From: Isochrysis galbana
Lineage: Eukaryota; Haptophyta; Isochrysidales; Isochrysidaceae
DNA length: 64,000 bases
NCBI GenBank assembly: GCA_018136815.1
Contig: CM030945.1
Span: 2,114,091 to 2,178,090 of the forward strand
Direction: 5' to 3'
The notes under the pieces are model-generated. The model was not told where the DNA came from. It did not search any database and saw only the letters and a program-made list of their open reading frames with translations. Shown here one piece after another: positions 1 through 11,600 of the stretch (within the stretch, counting starts at the first letter, position 1; each line of letters begins with the position of its first letter). Position numbers and translations under genes: made by a program.

Positions 1-1023
1 TCTGATGCGTCGCGTCCTCCGCCGTCCCATGCTCGCCCACCGCCTCCATAGCCGTCTCTGCAAGAAGCATGCACCAGGGCCTGTCACATAGGACAATCAA
101 ACGTCTCGCTATCACAACAACTATCCACTTCCATAACCCATTCAGAATCCGTTGATTTTGGCAAATGCTCTATCTAAAGGTCACCGGCCGTGGCTTACCT
201 TCTCATCCCTCCAATTCCGCATGCGGCTTCTAGCTGCGGCAATAGGCGACGGATCACGAAGAAGTCCGAAAAAGTCCGTTCCCATCCATTGGGCTGTGGG
301 TACGAGCCTAAATATGTCTCACACCCAAAGCCAAAGGATGGCGCTCGGGTTGCCCATGGTGCATTAGAAGCGCCCGGGGGCTGCGGCGCCGTGTGGAGAT
401 CAGCAAGCGCCTCCCCGAGGGAACCGAGGGTGGACAGTCTACTGGAACCGAGAGGCTCAAAGTCCACCCACTCGAGCGCCAAGTAGCCACCTGAGGAAGA
501 CATGTGTCAAGTATGTGACTCACTGCACCGGGCTCAGATGCGTGGCGGTGCTCTGGGATGGGCAACCATCGCCATCAAGTAGGCCTGATATCAAGCAGAA
601 ACTGCCACAGCGCGCCCGAGTAGTAATGATCGAGCAGTGAGAGACTCTCTCCAAACGAATTCCTGGGAGCTGGGCAGAAGCACCTCCAAGAGGCATTGCA
701 CCGCTAGCAATGGGCTTGGGTATACGGACGAGTCCCCAGCCCAGCACGGCAGTTCTTAGCGCGCGCAATGAGGCAGCTTCCGCCGCGAACGCCTCGTTTG
801 CTTTGGGCAGGCTGGAGATCTTGCAGAAGACAGGCCCTTCGTTGGTATCGTACCGCCAGTGTGTTGTGCGGAGCCCTCTCTCTCCTCCTCCCGAGTTCAG
901 CTGTGTCACCTGCCGGGTTTTACCATAGCCTAGGCGCGAGAGCTCGCTGACGAGTGGGTCTCGCAGCGAGATGGCACCGATGAGGGGCAGCGATGCTAGC
1001 ATCGCCGTCCAGTGCATCCGCAC
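1..1023 (-). CDS. FN3K: Fructosamine-3-kinase family protein, partial at the left edge
   Basis: Repair kinase that phosphorylates sugar residues attached to protein amines (ketosamines) so that they fall off. Exon 1 runs 1023-684 and exon 2 490-199. A donor after 684 (GTGCTT) and an acceptor before 490 (TCAG) join in phase to give MPLGGGYLALEW. A GTAAG donor follows exon 2 at 198, so the C-terminal half, with the catalytic HGD-type loop, lies to the left and is not seen. Family landmarks are the N-lobe LNSGGG, the lysine strand PVFCK, the helix AFAAEAASLRAL, then VRIPKPI, EALADLH and the FN3K signature IGSxPQPNGW, here LGSYPQPNGW. Residues before LRDPLVSEL are extra compared with short FN3K proteins and may be a targeting peptide or a wrong start; a second ATG is at 999. 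The family call is firm; the exact start is not. Confidence 0.85.
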
Positions 1024-1227
1024 TGCTCCGGCGCTGTCTCTCTCCCTCCCTCCCTACCCCTCCCTCACTCAAAGCCTTCCATGTTTAGAGTACAATACAT
1101 AATACTAGTAGCTATCGGGGGCCCCTGCGTTAGAGTTATATTGTTGTGTTAGTATAACCTTAGTGCTGCGGGACCGTAGCCCTTCGACGGCGACGGAGCC
1201 CCTACCCCGCGATGGGGGTGTGCGCGG
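1024..1227. other. Intergenic, pyrimidine-rich, no gene seen
   Basis: Contains a short CT-rich tract (about 1028-1075) next to the FN3K start and AT-rich sequence to about 1165. No ORF with recognisable content. Confidence 0.5.
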
Positions 1228-1965
1228 TCGGCGCATCCCTCCCCTCGATGTTTGTCCTCCCCCCAGTGCTTGCACCGACCCCGCGCACCCCAGCGCGTCC
1301 TCTCCTCGAGTCCACGGTGGGGGAAAACCCCTTTCGGGTAAAAGCAACGCAGGGGGGGGGGGGTACTCGTGAGATAGGAGCCCAGAAACGCTAATCTCCC
1401 TCGCTAGAGCGAGTGGCCGCGGCGAGCCGCGGCCCTTCCCTCCTGGCTCTGGCGCTCCCGTCTTCTCTTACCCAAACGGGGCGAGAAGGCACGTATTTGC
1501 CGGAGGGGAGAGCTGCCGCTCCCCCCTCCCCTCCCTCTTCCCTTTTCCTCCTCTCTTCCCTGCGGCGGGGGCCCATGGCGCGCGCCTGCGGCCCCTCTTC
1601 AGGTCCCCAGGTGGCCTGCAGGGGCCTGGGAGCACAGCTTAGGGGGCAGGTGAGGCTGGGGCATGGCCCTGGCCCCTCCTGCCTCTCCCTCGCTGGCGCT
1701 CCGAGCCCCTGCGGGTCGACTGGAGCTGGCTGGGGGGTCCAGGGGGAGGAGGGGCTGGTCAGAGGGATGGGCTGGCCACGACAGGCCAGGGCGGGCGAAT
1801 CAGGCGTGCTTGTGGGGAGAGGGATGGGTCAGCATGGCAGTGTGCTCCTGGCAGGCCATCAGGCGTGCCAGGAGAGTGGGTGGTTCCTCCCCCATGGCAG
1901 GGGAGGAGTGAAGAGAGAGGGGGGCTCGTGCCCCCCCAATGGGCGAACTAAGTATAAACTTAGTT
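1228..1965 (-). mobile_element. Retroposon family A, copy 1 (5' end kept, 3' end missing)
   Basis: Reading the minus strand, the element starts with the 20-bp palindrome AACTAAGT-TTAT-ACTTAGTT at 1965-1946 and continues as a GC-rich body. The body closely matches 30307-31080 in opposite orientation, including the segments at 1260-1345 and 1385-1480. The roughly 95-bp 3' end present in the 30.3-31.2 kb copy is absent here. The open frames in it (for example 1413-1997 plus) are shared with the other copy but show no known domain, so the element is probably non-autonomous. Confidence 0.75.
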
Positions 1966-2036
1966 GGGGTTTTGAAACTCCGATGGCAACCAGTTAATAA
2001 GCAGTTAATAGGCAGTTTCAAAACCCCTCCGATTAT
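1966..2036. repeat. Inverted repeat beside retroposon A copy 1
   Basis: GGGGTTTTGAAACT at about 1967-1980 is matched by its reverse complement AGTTTCAAAACCCC at about 2023-2036, leaving a loop of about 42 bases that contains a repeated AGTTAATA motif. It may be the terminus of an older insertion. No gene is seen from here to 2419; GTAAGAATATTAAAAGG followed by a T run at about 2227 resembles the 3' tail of retroposon B. Confidence 0.6.
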
Positions 2037-2419
2037 TCATCGTAGGGCGGTCAAACAGTGTTTTTTTATAAGGGGTGAAAAAAAGACCATCTCAGAATTG
2101 AGGAAATTTGAGGATTTTTCACGGTAGAAAGTTCCCAATACACCCAACTAGCACATATCCGGGGTCCATTAGGACCCGGACCCCCCCCTTGGGCCCCCAC
2201 AACAAAACGTAATCAAAAAAAGACGTAAGAATATTAAAAGGTTTTTTTGTAGCTCTCAAGTGACAACTTGTCGTCAAGTGCATGAGTGTTCAAGTCTCTC
2301 GAGGCTCATCCAATCATGCGCATGGTCTGCCTCAAGCACCCCGTCGCCACCACTCACCACACGACGACATCAGGGCCATCAACCATCACAATTTTGCGTC
2401 ATTTGCGTCACCATGCCCA

Positions 2420-3744
2420 TCACTCCATTAGCGGAGCCATCCATTCCCCTACCGGCGAAATCGACTGGTCATTGCCGGACATCATCTCGGTGCCTACATT
2501 AGCCCCCTCTTCAACAAAGCATTGGACACCACTGGTGTGTCCAACTACATTCCATCCCCTGTGTGAGCGGCGTTTCATGAACCTAGACAAGCTGTTTGGC
2601 TTCCTCTCCAAAAGCTCATCTTGATCCCGACTTGTGGTGGCTGGCCCATCACAAAAGGATTCGAGACGCGATGTGGCCAGGTGAGTAGCAATGCAGGTGA
2701 CAATGAGCAGAGCAAAGCCCAATCCACTCGACGAGACCAGCAACGGCAGGGCCCAGTGAGGAGGGCGGAAAGGAGGGTTCTCCACCTTGATCCATTCACG
2801 ATGGGGATGGGGACGCGGAGTCCGCTTTGAGCAATCACACGTCCTACAACATGCGCCGCGATGGATCTCGCAGATCGACGCGCACATCTCAGGCTGCAGC
2901 CGCAGCAACGGGCACGACACAAGGTGAACTTGGGAGCACGCCTACAAAGAGGTGACAAGGTACAGCGTCTTGCGGTTAGCCGAGCCGGCGACGGAATCGC
3001 CACTGAAACATGAGGGGCGACAGCAAGTGTTTCCAACAGACTGCCGGGAATGCACAAGCCTTCTGAAAGGAGTTGATTCCGCGTGCGTTGTGGTGTGCGC
3101 CATGCTCGGGGGCAGTGATGTACATGAAAGAATGGACTGCTCGCATTGGGCCCGAGGAATGCCCGGCCAGCCTCACAGAGCGGCTCGAGGACCTTACGGA
3201 GTCCCATGTTGTCAATGTCATTGCAATCTGCCGATTCCTTGGGCTCGCGCAAAGGCGGGGGCAATGGCGGGGAAGCGGGCGAAGAGTGGGGGGGCGGTGC
3301 ATCTGAGAAGAGCACGAACGGTCGTGCGGCGGGTCTGGCCTCAAGCTTGACGTGCAGCCCCGCTTCTAGCTGTTCGAGTGAGAGCTGTGCGATTCGCTGC
3401 TGCATCTGCTGGACGGTGGCGCTTCCGGCTGGCGCAGCGAGCACGAAGGCGGAGAAAAGTGGTGAGGCGTCTCCATTGACAATCACGTGCTCAATCGACG
3501 CGCCAACCACGCCGGCGAGCCCCTCGCCCAGGGAGGAAGGAGTGGGGAGCGGCGGGCGGAGGCGGAGGTCGATCCTCACGGCCGCCATCCGCTCTCCGCC
3601 AGGCCAGAGGGGTGGGAGGGGAGGGGGCATGGGGACGGAGTGCGGGGCAGGCGGAACACTGCTCGCTGGCGCCCCCGGAGGCGCCGATGGAGCGCCCGCC
3701 ATCCCCGCCACTGTGCACAGTAGCAAGGAGAGCATGGGCGCCAT
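2420..3744 (-). CDS. Candidate single-pass type I membrane protein, multi-exon, no known family
   Basis: I do not recognise the family. The start at 3744 is followed by a signal-peptide-like MAPMLSLLLCTVAGMAG, a proline/alanine-rich segment and a mixed alpha/beta-looking region (EHVIVNGDASPLFSAFVLAA, then a helix with LSLEQLEAGL). A GTAAGG donor after the codons for DNMGL (near 3214) and an acceptor TTTCAG (near 3077) are plausible. Near the 3' end, an acceptor at 2942 (TTTGTAG) opens a frame that gives a cysteine cluster (CASICEI, ACCRTCDC), a hydrophobic segment of about 23 residues (LGFALLIVTCIATHL) and a charged tail ending at 2420. The exon joins in between are not settled, and one continuous frame (2575-3744) is also open. 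The upstream side is pyrimidine-rich on the coding strand, as in other genes here. Confidence 0.45.
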
Positions 3745-3943
3745 CGCGGCCCCGCCGAAAGGGGGGGGGGGGAAGAGAGAGAGAGAGAAGATGAGGACGA
3801 GAGAGAGAGATGTCGGAACGTGAGATAGGAGAGGGATAAGAGAATGAATGCCTCAAGGGAGGAAGCGAAGAGCGAGAAGAAAAGTTAGGGGTGTTCACGT
3901 GAAGAGAAAATGAAACGAGCAGGGAGGGAGAGAGGAGGCGCGT

Positions 3944-4118
3944 TGGAAATTGTAGTCTTGTAAGAGGTCTTGTTGTTAGCTAGCATCCCTAGCCACATCC
4001 ACCGGACGAGCCATGCGACAACCGCGCACACCCGCATCGCGGGGGAGGGACTCCGTTGCCGGTGAGGCACGTTCCCTCAGCACTAGGATTCAACTAGGAC
4101 AACAAGAAAACTCTGACA
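3944..4118. repeat. Repeat R1, copy 1
   Basis: About 175 bp sharing long blocks with 38731-38899 and its first part with 47912-47972: TAGTCTTGTAAGAGGTCTTG, TAGCATCCCTAGCCAC, ACCGGACGAGCCA and AGGACAACAAGAAAACTC. It lies about 200 bp upstream of the start codon at 3744. Confidence 0.8.
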
Positions 4119-4285
4119 AGGCGCAAGGCGGGGATGGGACAGAGTCGTAGTCAGGTGTGGTGCTCCTATTATGAAGGAGCCAGGAGCCTAGGGCCTAGGG
4201 CTGGGGAGAGAGCCGCTGTTCCTAGATGGGAAATACAGTGAGGGGGGTTCCAAATACGGTAGATAGTAGATACGGTCTCGACTAT

Positions 4286-4640
4286 AAGTTATTTATACTT
4301 GGTCGCCATGGAGCGCGCCGGCGCTCCCCTCCTCTCTTTCGGAATGGAGCAGTCGCTAGCTAAGCGACCGTCAGAAGAGGCCGAGCAGGTGAGCGCGATT
4401 CCCGTCGCGCCACACGGCGCGTGGCCTCGGCCACACCACTCTCAGCAGCCATGCTGGTCCCCGGGGGATAGCAAGCTGTGAGCCACACCGGACCCACAAC
4501 AGAAAAGCCGCACAGACCTTCCATTGACCATTGATTGGGCATGCCTTATGGCAGAGGCCTCACTCACCCTGGCGACGGCCGCGCCGCCTCGGCGGCGCGG
4601 CCCGAGACCGGGTGGCCCCTGTGGGCACAAACCTCCCACA
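4286..4640 (+). mobile_element. LINE 5'-end fragment
   Basis: Begins with a degraded copy of the shared terminus (TATACTTGGTCGCCATGGAG at about 4293) and continues with the N-terminal coding region of the LINE at 14.7 kb: MERAGAPLLSFG, QVSAIPVAPHGAWPRPHHSQ, and the GC-rich block around 4570-4625. Internal deletions and stops break the frame. No 3' LINE sequence follows. Confidence 0.75.
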
Positions 4641-4792
4641 TCCACATCACCAGATTCCAGATTATAGCACCATTCCAGAGAAGCGACACCTCACCCTACA
4701 TCACAACCTGACATCCCTGGCGGGACCCCTCCAATAGGGAGGACCGGAAGACGCACCCACACGCGCACAGAACCCACACCAACCAAAACTTC

Positions 4793-5290
4793 ATAATATT
4801 CTTACCGCACTCGCGGCGAATGGAACCGCTATCTACACGTAGCATACTTTCTACACCCCCACTCCCCCGGCCCTTCTCCCCCCGCCATCAGGCGGCTCCC
4901 CCCGTGCACTACTAGGGGGATCGGGGTGAAGGGTGAAGGGCTTAGATATGGTCCGGTGGCCTGCGCCCCCCCCCCGGTGATCCGTTCCCCCCTCCTCCTA
5001 TGCCTACCGGGCTAGCGGCGGCCTCAGACCCGACTTATCCTGTAAACAGGTGCGGGGCTTACATATTTTTCAATGAGCGGAGCTCTCGCTCCGCCCACCC
5101 CCTTCTCCGCGCTCTCTCTCCCCTCTCCCTCTCCTGCAGGCACGCGCGATGGCGCATGGCGCGCCTGCGACAGGCCACAGGCTTGCAGCTGCCCCTGGCG
5201 ACCCCTGGAGGTCCTAGAGGCCAGCTCAGGGGGCAGAGGAGGCTGGGGCTGGGCCCTGGCCTACCGACTCCAAGGCAACCTCCCGCGCAG
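4793..5290 (-). mobile_element. Retroposon family B, 5'-truncated copy
   Basis: Reverse-complement match to the complete element at 57471-58233. It shares the 3' tail (AATATTCTTACCGCACTCGC at about 4795 is the tail read on the plus strand), the block at 4860-4930, and the region around 5020-5260. The 5' palindromic terminus is not present. A partial repeat of the AGATATGGTCCGG block recurs at about 5376. Confidence 0.7.
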
Positions 5291-5539
5291 CAATGGCAAT
5301 GGCTACGTGCGCCACATACCTGCGGTACGCCTCCTTCTCCAGGCGTGCGCCCCTGCTGTAGATAGGGGTAAAGGGATTAGATATGGTCCGGGGTGCCCCC
5401 CCCCCCCCGGTGTTCTAGTTCCCGGGCTGGGCGGCGGCTCGATCCCGTCCTCTCCCTTCACACTCTCTCGCTTTCTTAACTCTTCTCACCTGCTCTCTTA
5501 TGTATATACCCCATTTCCTCCGGTTGCAAACACACTCTT

Positions 5540-5648
5540 CCCCCCCCCCCCCCCCCTCCCCATTTCCCTTCCGCTCCTCGGCGCCGCTGCGGAGCCGTCC
5601 GCCGCCCCCTCTCCCCTTCTCTCCCCTTCCCCTTTCCCCTCTCGTGCG
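5540..5648 (+). promoter_or_regulatory. Pyrimidine-rich tract upstream of the IML1-like gene
   Basis: A nearly uninterrupted C/T run of about 100 bases directly before the ATG at 5649. Similar coding-strand C/T tracts precede 33797, 39226, 53428, 61787 and 63921. Probably part of the core promoter or 5' leader; this is inferred from position and recurrence only. Confidence 0.45.
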
Positions 5649-8600
5649 ATGGGCCGTACCTGCGTGGCAACGCTCTCCCTCCACACCGCCGACCAGTCGG
5701 AGGAGGAACTCCTCCTCTCTGCCGAGCTGCTCGAGGAGCTGAAGCTTTCGGCCGGCAGCTTCCTCGAGATCCGGCCACAGAGGAAACCAGAGGGAGAGGG
5801 AGAGGGCGCGAGCGGGGCGGCGGGGCTAGGGGGCAATCTAATCCTCCAGGTCGGACACGCGCATCCACCCAAGGGCTCGCACGCAGTCTCGCTCCTCGCG
5901 GCGGCTGCCTCGCTCTACAACCTCGCTTCGAGAGAGGCGGTGGAGCTTGCCGCAGTGCCGCCCGCTGCTGCGGCACTCGAGTGGGTTGAGATGGTCTTCA
6001 AGGACCAGTACCTCTCACGTGGGGATATATGGTATTGGATGCAGCAATTGATGGATGAGTGAGTCGCTGCGAGGCAGAGCACGGCCGGGAACGTCGCATC
6101 ATCCTACTGCCTAGCATGTGGAGGCGGATCTCACTGCACGTGATGCCGCTCCACACCCACCCACACGCGCCCTTTCTCAGCACCGCGCCAAGCTCTAGCT
6201 GTGAACCCTAGTCCTGGACCGATCCATGCTCATGCAATCAGCCCCTGCACTAACGCAGATCTCCCAATATTTTCCTCTCAAAGACGTTCGAGCACTGCGG
6301 TTCCCGTGTTGCCGTCTCGGGCATGGCCCGTGCAGGTCAAGCGGTTGGTAGCGGAGCTCTTGGGCCGCACACACGCGTCTCGTTCCGATCGCGATCCGCT
6401 ACATTCTTTCTCCTAGTGCAGGTTGTGCGAACAGATCTACGCAGCCCTTGCCCGCAGCTCCCAGTGTGGCAGCCCCTTCGCTCGGCGCCTGCCTGCCAAT
6501 ACTAGGTATCAGGATGCCTGTCGACTCCACGTGCCCCACTCATCAGATCTCGACGGAGCTGTGGGACACTCACGAGGGCTCGGGCGAGCTGCACGTCGAC
6601 CGGGCAATGGCTTTCCTCTCCGCACTATTTGACAAGTGGAAGGCGCTTGGCGTGTCGCACAACCTCACAGTGGTCCTATTTGCCCGATGCTTCACTACGC
6701 AAGCCTTACCGGGTGCAAAGCCACCTGAGATGACAGCAGTCACTACGCAGGCCTTACCGCACCCAGCTCCGCATGCTTCCCATCGCGCTGGACTCCATAA
6801 CTCAGCCGCCAGAAATCCGGCGCAATGCTCTCCCGCAGCAGAAAGTGGACCCTCCCTAGATCCCAATTGCATGTGCGCAAAAGGACAAGCTGCCCCCGTA
6901 TCTGCTACCCCGAACTCCATGAATGGTACCCGTCAAATGGCCAGCGCTGTGCCTAGCAACGAGTTGAGCTGCGAAGCCAGACCATTGGCTGGCGCGATTA
7001 CCTGCACAGAGAGCATGGAGGCGCCAACACAGATAGCTGTCAGCGGCTCTCCAAACCGAGGCGCCGCCGACGGCGATGGCACCAAAGATTACTCAAGCAG
7101 ATTGGTTAGTAGGCCTCGTGGCTTGGGCGTGCAGGGCTCGGAAGGTCGTGGCGCTTCGATAGAGGAGAATCCTCCACCCGTCAGAGAGAGGAACCTCTCA
7201 ACATGTCAGTCGCAGACACTGCCATCACTTTCTTCTTCAGACGCGCTCTCAAGAGCAGCACTCTCGTTTGATGGTACAAATAGTGGCGATGGCGCCAGCA
7301 GCCATGGGCGTGAGGATTGTGCCGAAGCGGCTGCGTCGGCCATCCGGCCATCACCTAAAGCCATACCTGCCGATTTACTTCCGTCAGGTTCGCTGGTGGC
7401 CTCAGCCATGCAGATCATCCCTTCTGCCTTGCGCCAGCTTACCGTCGACGCAGGAAAGACTCCCAGGGATACGCCTCCGATAGATGCGGGACCGCAGCTA
7501 CGCCTCCGATCTCGAGAAAGCTCACAGCTTGAGCCCCCCACATCCCATTTGTTGTCGCGGCGCGAAGTTCCTCCCGCCACTCCGTCAGTCACACCCTTCT
7601 CTCCTCCCCGGCCCGAGTTCACTGGCGGAGCACGTGCAGCTGCACTGAATGGGCTCTCGGAGAATGCAGCCGGTGACGATACAGAGGGAGGACGCCGCGA
7701 TCGGCGCCCTGGCAGTAGTGCGCGTGACAAGGGGCTAATGCTTGATTGTGCAGGAAGGCCGCACACAGACTATTACAAGCTGGTCGTGGAGTCCGAGTCG
7801 AGGCAGGAGTGGGAGACTCTTATCGAACAGATGCGGACCGAGATCGAACGATTCAGACAGGTGAAAGTTCCATTGTTTTAGAGCACTCCGTGAGCATGCG
7901 CACTGGAGGCGTGCATTTGCCCCTTCCGCGGCCGGCGAGCTATTGATGTCCATCCTCCCCACCCCACGCATGAAACCCCCACCCTGTCCCTCATGCATAC
8001 ACATTCCCACCCAACTTACACCCATAAGGCTCTTCGGCGACGTGCGGCACATTCGTTCCACCAAAAAGCCGACCGTCAAAGAGCCAATTCTCGCCAGCGA
8101 CGCTCAACTTCACCCTCATATGGCCGAGATCCAAGCTCTAGCAGAAGCGACAACCATCCCGCATGTGGTATTATTGCTCGCGGAGACAAATCCCCGGAGG
8201 CAGATGGGGCTATAGGCGACCATGGTCCGGGTGCACGTGATTGCAGCCACGACTTTGCCATACCCGCCCACTCCCTATCGGATGCTGCAACCGCATTCTG
8301 CGGTCCTGAGGATGCCTCCCCTCTCCCTCTCGGCTTGTCGAACGCGTCGGAGGGAAATTTCCTGGAATCAATCAACCTTGCCCTTGATGTCCTCGAATGC
8401 TCGTACGAGGAACTCGATCTTGCCTCGACGGGAAAGTCCGTGCTCGTTCTGACCGCCGGCTCGGGTGTGTTCTCGGTGGATCAGGTATTGCTTGCCAACG
8501 CAAACTTCCTTCAACCAAGACTGCGTGATGGCGCTAGGGTTCGCGTGCGAATGACCAATCACTCCCCAGCTCGATCTCAAATACATCCCGTGAAGCGGAA

Positions 8601-11600
8601 CTCGATCATGGTCCATATATACCCTGTGCCTCGTGTCTCCCCTTCTCTCAGACCTTGTCCGCCATCTCGAAGCAACGCATGATTGACAACGGCATTGGGT
8701 GCGATCTCGTTTGCGCCGGCTCCCCGCCATTGCACATGGTGCCCGTGTTCAAGTATATTCAACCGCAGCGTCCTTCCGCGCCGCACACCGATGTTGCACA
8801 AGCCTCGTCACATCTTTCGTCCACTGAGAGGACTCCTGGAGACCATCTACACATGCATCATCTGCCATCGTCGTCGACGATGCCTTGGCCGCCTGTGGCA
8901 CCTAGATGGACCATTCCCGCTCAAACTCCGACTGCCCCGCCTACTTCTGCGGCCGCCTCCGATGTCCCCTTCGTCGTGCCCCACTGGATACTTACGTCAT
9001 TTACGGACCCACCTCCCCCGCTACCATTCCCTGCAGCACGCCTTACCTACGCACCTGATGCCGGAGAGTCTACCGATACCAAGATCGATGAAGGTGGCGA
9101 GTCGCTGATCGTACCACTCGCTATGCCGCGTTTGCCACCATTGCTAGGTCTGCCCCCGCGCCGAACGGCTTTAGCGCCGCCTCTCAAACATCCTTCACGC
9201 GAGCATGGAAGCAGCAATGTCAGCTGTGCACGTGGCCACAAGATGCCAAGCCCCTGCGAGACCTGCACCGCTGCCGCTCCGATGGCTACTGAGTCGCAAC
9301 AGTCGTCTCGCCGCTCTACGATCTCGCGGTGCGAGGAGGACGCCGAAGAAAGCGACCCCATGTTCGAGGCCGAGGATGCAGGCCAAGCTCACGTCAACTT
9401 GCCCGGCAGTAATCTCGAGGTGGAATCTGACCCGAGCGAAAGACCCGCTCAATGCTTCGCGGATGTTGACAATGAGGCTGAAGGACTGGCACATGCGCCG
9501 GCCCTGGCGACGCCCACACCTGTCGACGCTCTTGGTCCAGAAAAAGCTCCGACCTCACGATCCCAAAGATCGGACCTTCACAACATGTGTATGTCTCAAG
9601 CACCTGCTCCTGCCCCATCACACCAGCGTGGTGTCGGCTTTGGCTTCTTCAATGGACGCCGCGTGTTTGGCTCGACAATCTATGATGCAGTTGACGAGTC
9701 TTCACTGCGACGTGCAGCCGTTGCACACGACTCGGGCGTCTTCGGGGTGCGGCAGCGCATTTGTCGACATGCGCGCGCCCACAGTCTCGGAGGAGGATTG
9801 GGAGGCAGCTCGATGGGAGGGCTCGCGGGCAGTCTTGGGAGTGGCTTAGCTGGGAGCCTCACGGACGGTCAGGGTGGAGAGGGAAGATTGGGTATGAATG
9901 TCGGCGGTAACAGCTCTCCGTCGAGATGGTTTGGATCGAACGGCAATCTGCCTAGAGCAACTGGAGAAGAAACTGGTTCTCTTGTGCCCGCCTCGTTGCC
10001 TTGCGGCTCTCCGCCGCCATCACGCGTGCCGGCCAATCAAGCAAAATCTTTGCCTTCGTCACCATTTCCCGCACCTGCGTCTGGTCATGGACAACCACCT
10101 TACCGGCCTCTTGGTGCGTGCGTAGCCATAGGCGGCGGTTCTCCCTCCCTCGCGTGCAAGGGGCCCCAGCGAGACGTCGATGGAGATTCTCCAGCACCCT
10201 CGCCATCTCCTAGTGCCAGCCGATCGCTCGCCATACCCCATCGTGGCTCTCCTGGCGGCGTTCACACGGGGGGCACGACACATGGTGGAGCCTGCTACCG
10301 CCCTTGGATCGACCTCAGTGAGTCCGGCTACAGCGGTAGCTTTGGTGCCAACTTGTTGGGAGGGAGTTGTGGCGGCAGTGTTGCCAGCCTTGGGGGCTCT
10401 CTGGGGGCATTAGCTTGCGATCACTCGTCAGGCTCGCACTCTCCATCCCGCCCTGAGTCTCCCAACCCGGGCAGTAGCTCTGGTGGGTCATCGCCTCGTT
10501 TGTACCCTCGGGCGTCCTTTGACTGCGGGTTGGTTGGACCTGGGACCGTGCTGGGAGAGCCGCATCCAACTGGTGGCCGTTTTACTCCTGCAGCCTCCCC
10601 ACTACTTGGTGCTTCTGCGGGAGCAGGATTCCCGCCAGGATTTGCGCTTGAGCCCACGCCTATCGTTGGCAATCCCGGGGGTGGATTGATCGGGAATATC
10701 GCAGGCAGCTTTGGAGGGGGTGTGCTGAGCGACGGAGCGTCTGATCTCCGCAGCTCACTTTGCGCGGGGTTGCATTCTCTCCTCCCATCGTTTCCAACGG
10801 TGTGCGCTGCACCACCACTTCTACCACACACATTCGCAATGCGCCCGAACGCAAACCAACGCAATGGAGATGCAGAAGCGACAGCGGAGGTGGCTCCTAT
10901 TGAAGGAGGCGCCCTGTCATCGACGTCTGGAGCCCAGACTAGTCCATGCATTCCCACGCAAAGCTGTCAAAGCACTGCACTTGTCACTTCAAGCGGCGGT
11001 ACCGCCAGCGGAGCCATTCCTTCTCTCCCGCCTCACATGTTTCCCCCGGCAGCGGGTACCCCTGCGGCTGCCTCTGCCTCGGCTACTGTAGCGCAATTTG
11101 TGCCAGTTTCGCGCCCGACGAATCCATTCTCCTTCCGATTTCCTGCTGACGCGCGCGAGTTGAAGAAGATGTCCGAGACATCTTATGCTCGTCGTCGCTG
11201 GTTGCATGTGCGGTCCTCCACGGCTGAGTATTTTGCTGGAGCTCTTGAGAATCCTTCCGACAAGGGTACAGCGAGATTAAATGCAGGTGGCGTGGTGGCC
11301 GCAGCCCAAACGGGGAGCCCAGATATTGTCCGCTTGGCACCAGCATTGCGCTATGTGGAATCCCGATCTAGTCTACGCGGATCTCGCCGCTCTGGGGCCA
11401 TCGGTGGGGCTCCACTCCGTCATTTCCAACCTCACTTCGAGCACCAATGGACCTCGCTCTCACAACCAGCCATTCTTCCGCTCACAATGGACTGCACTAC
11501 GGAACAATTGCAGCTCATGAGACGCCAGCATGCCGGTGGAAACTCCAGCGGCGGGCTTTCTGGAGGTGGTTTGTGGACTGTCGCAGTACCGATGCAACAG

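Noticed and set aside
1413-1997. 194-residue frame in retroposon A as a host gene
   Set aside because: The same frame, with changes, occurs in the other copy at 30.3-30.9 kb; it belongs to the element and has no recognisable domain.
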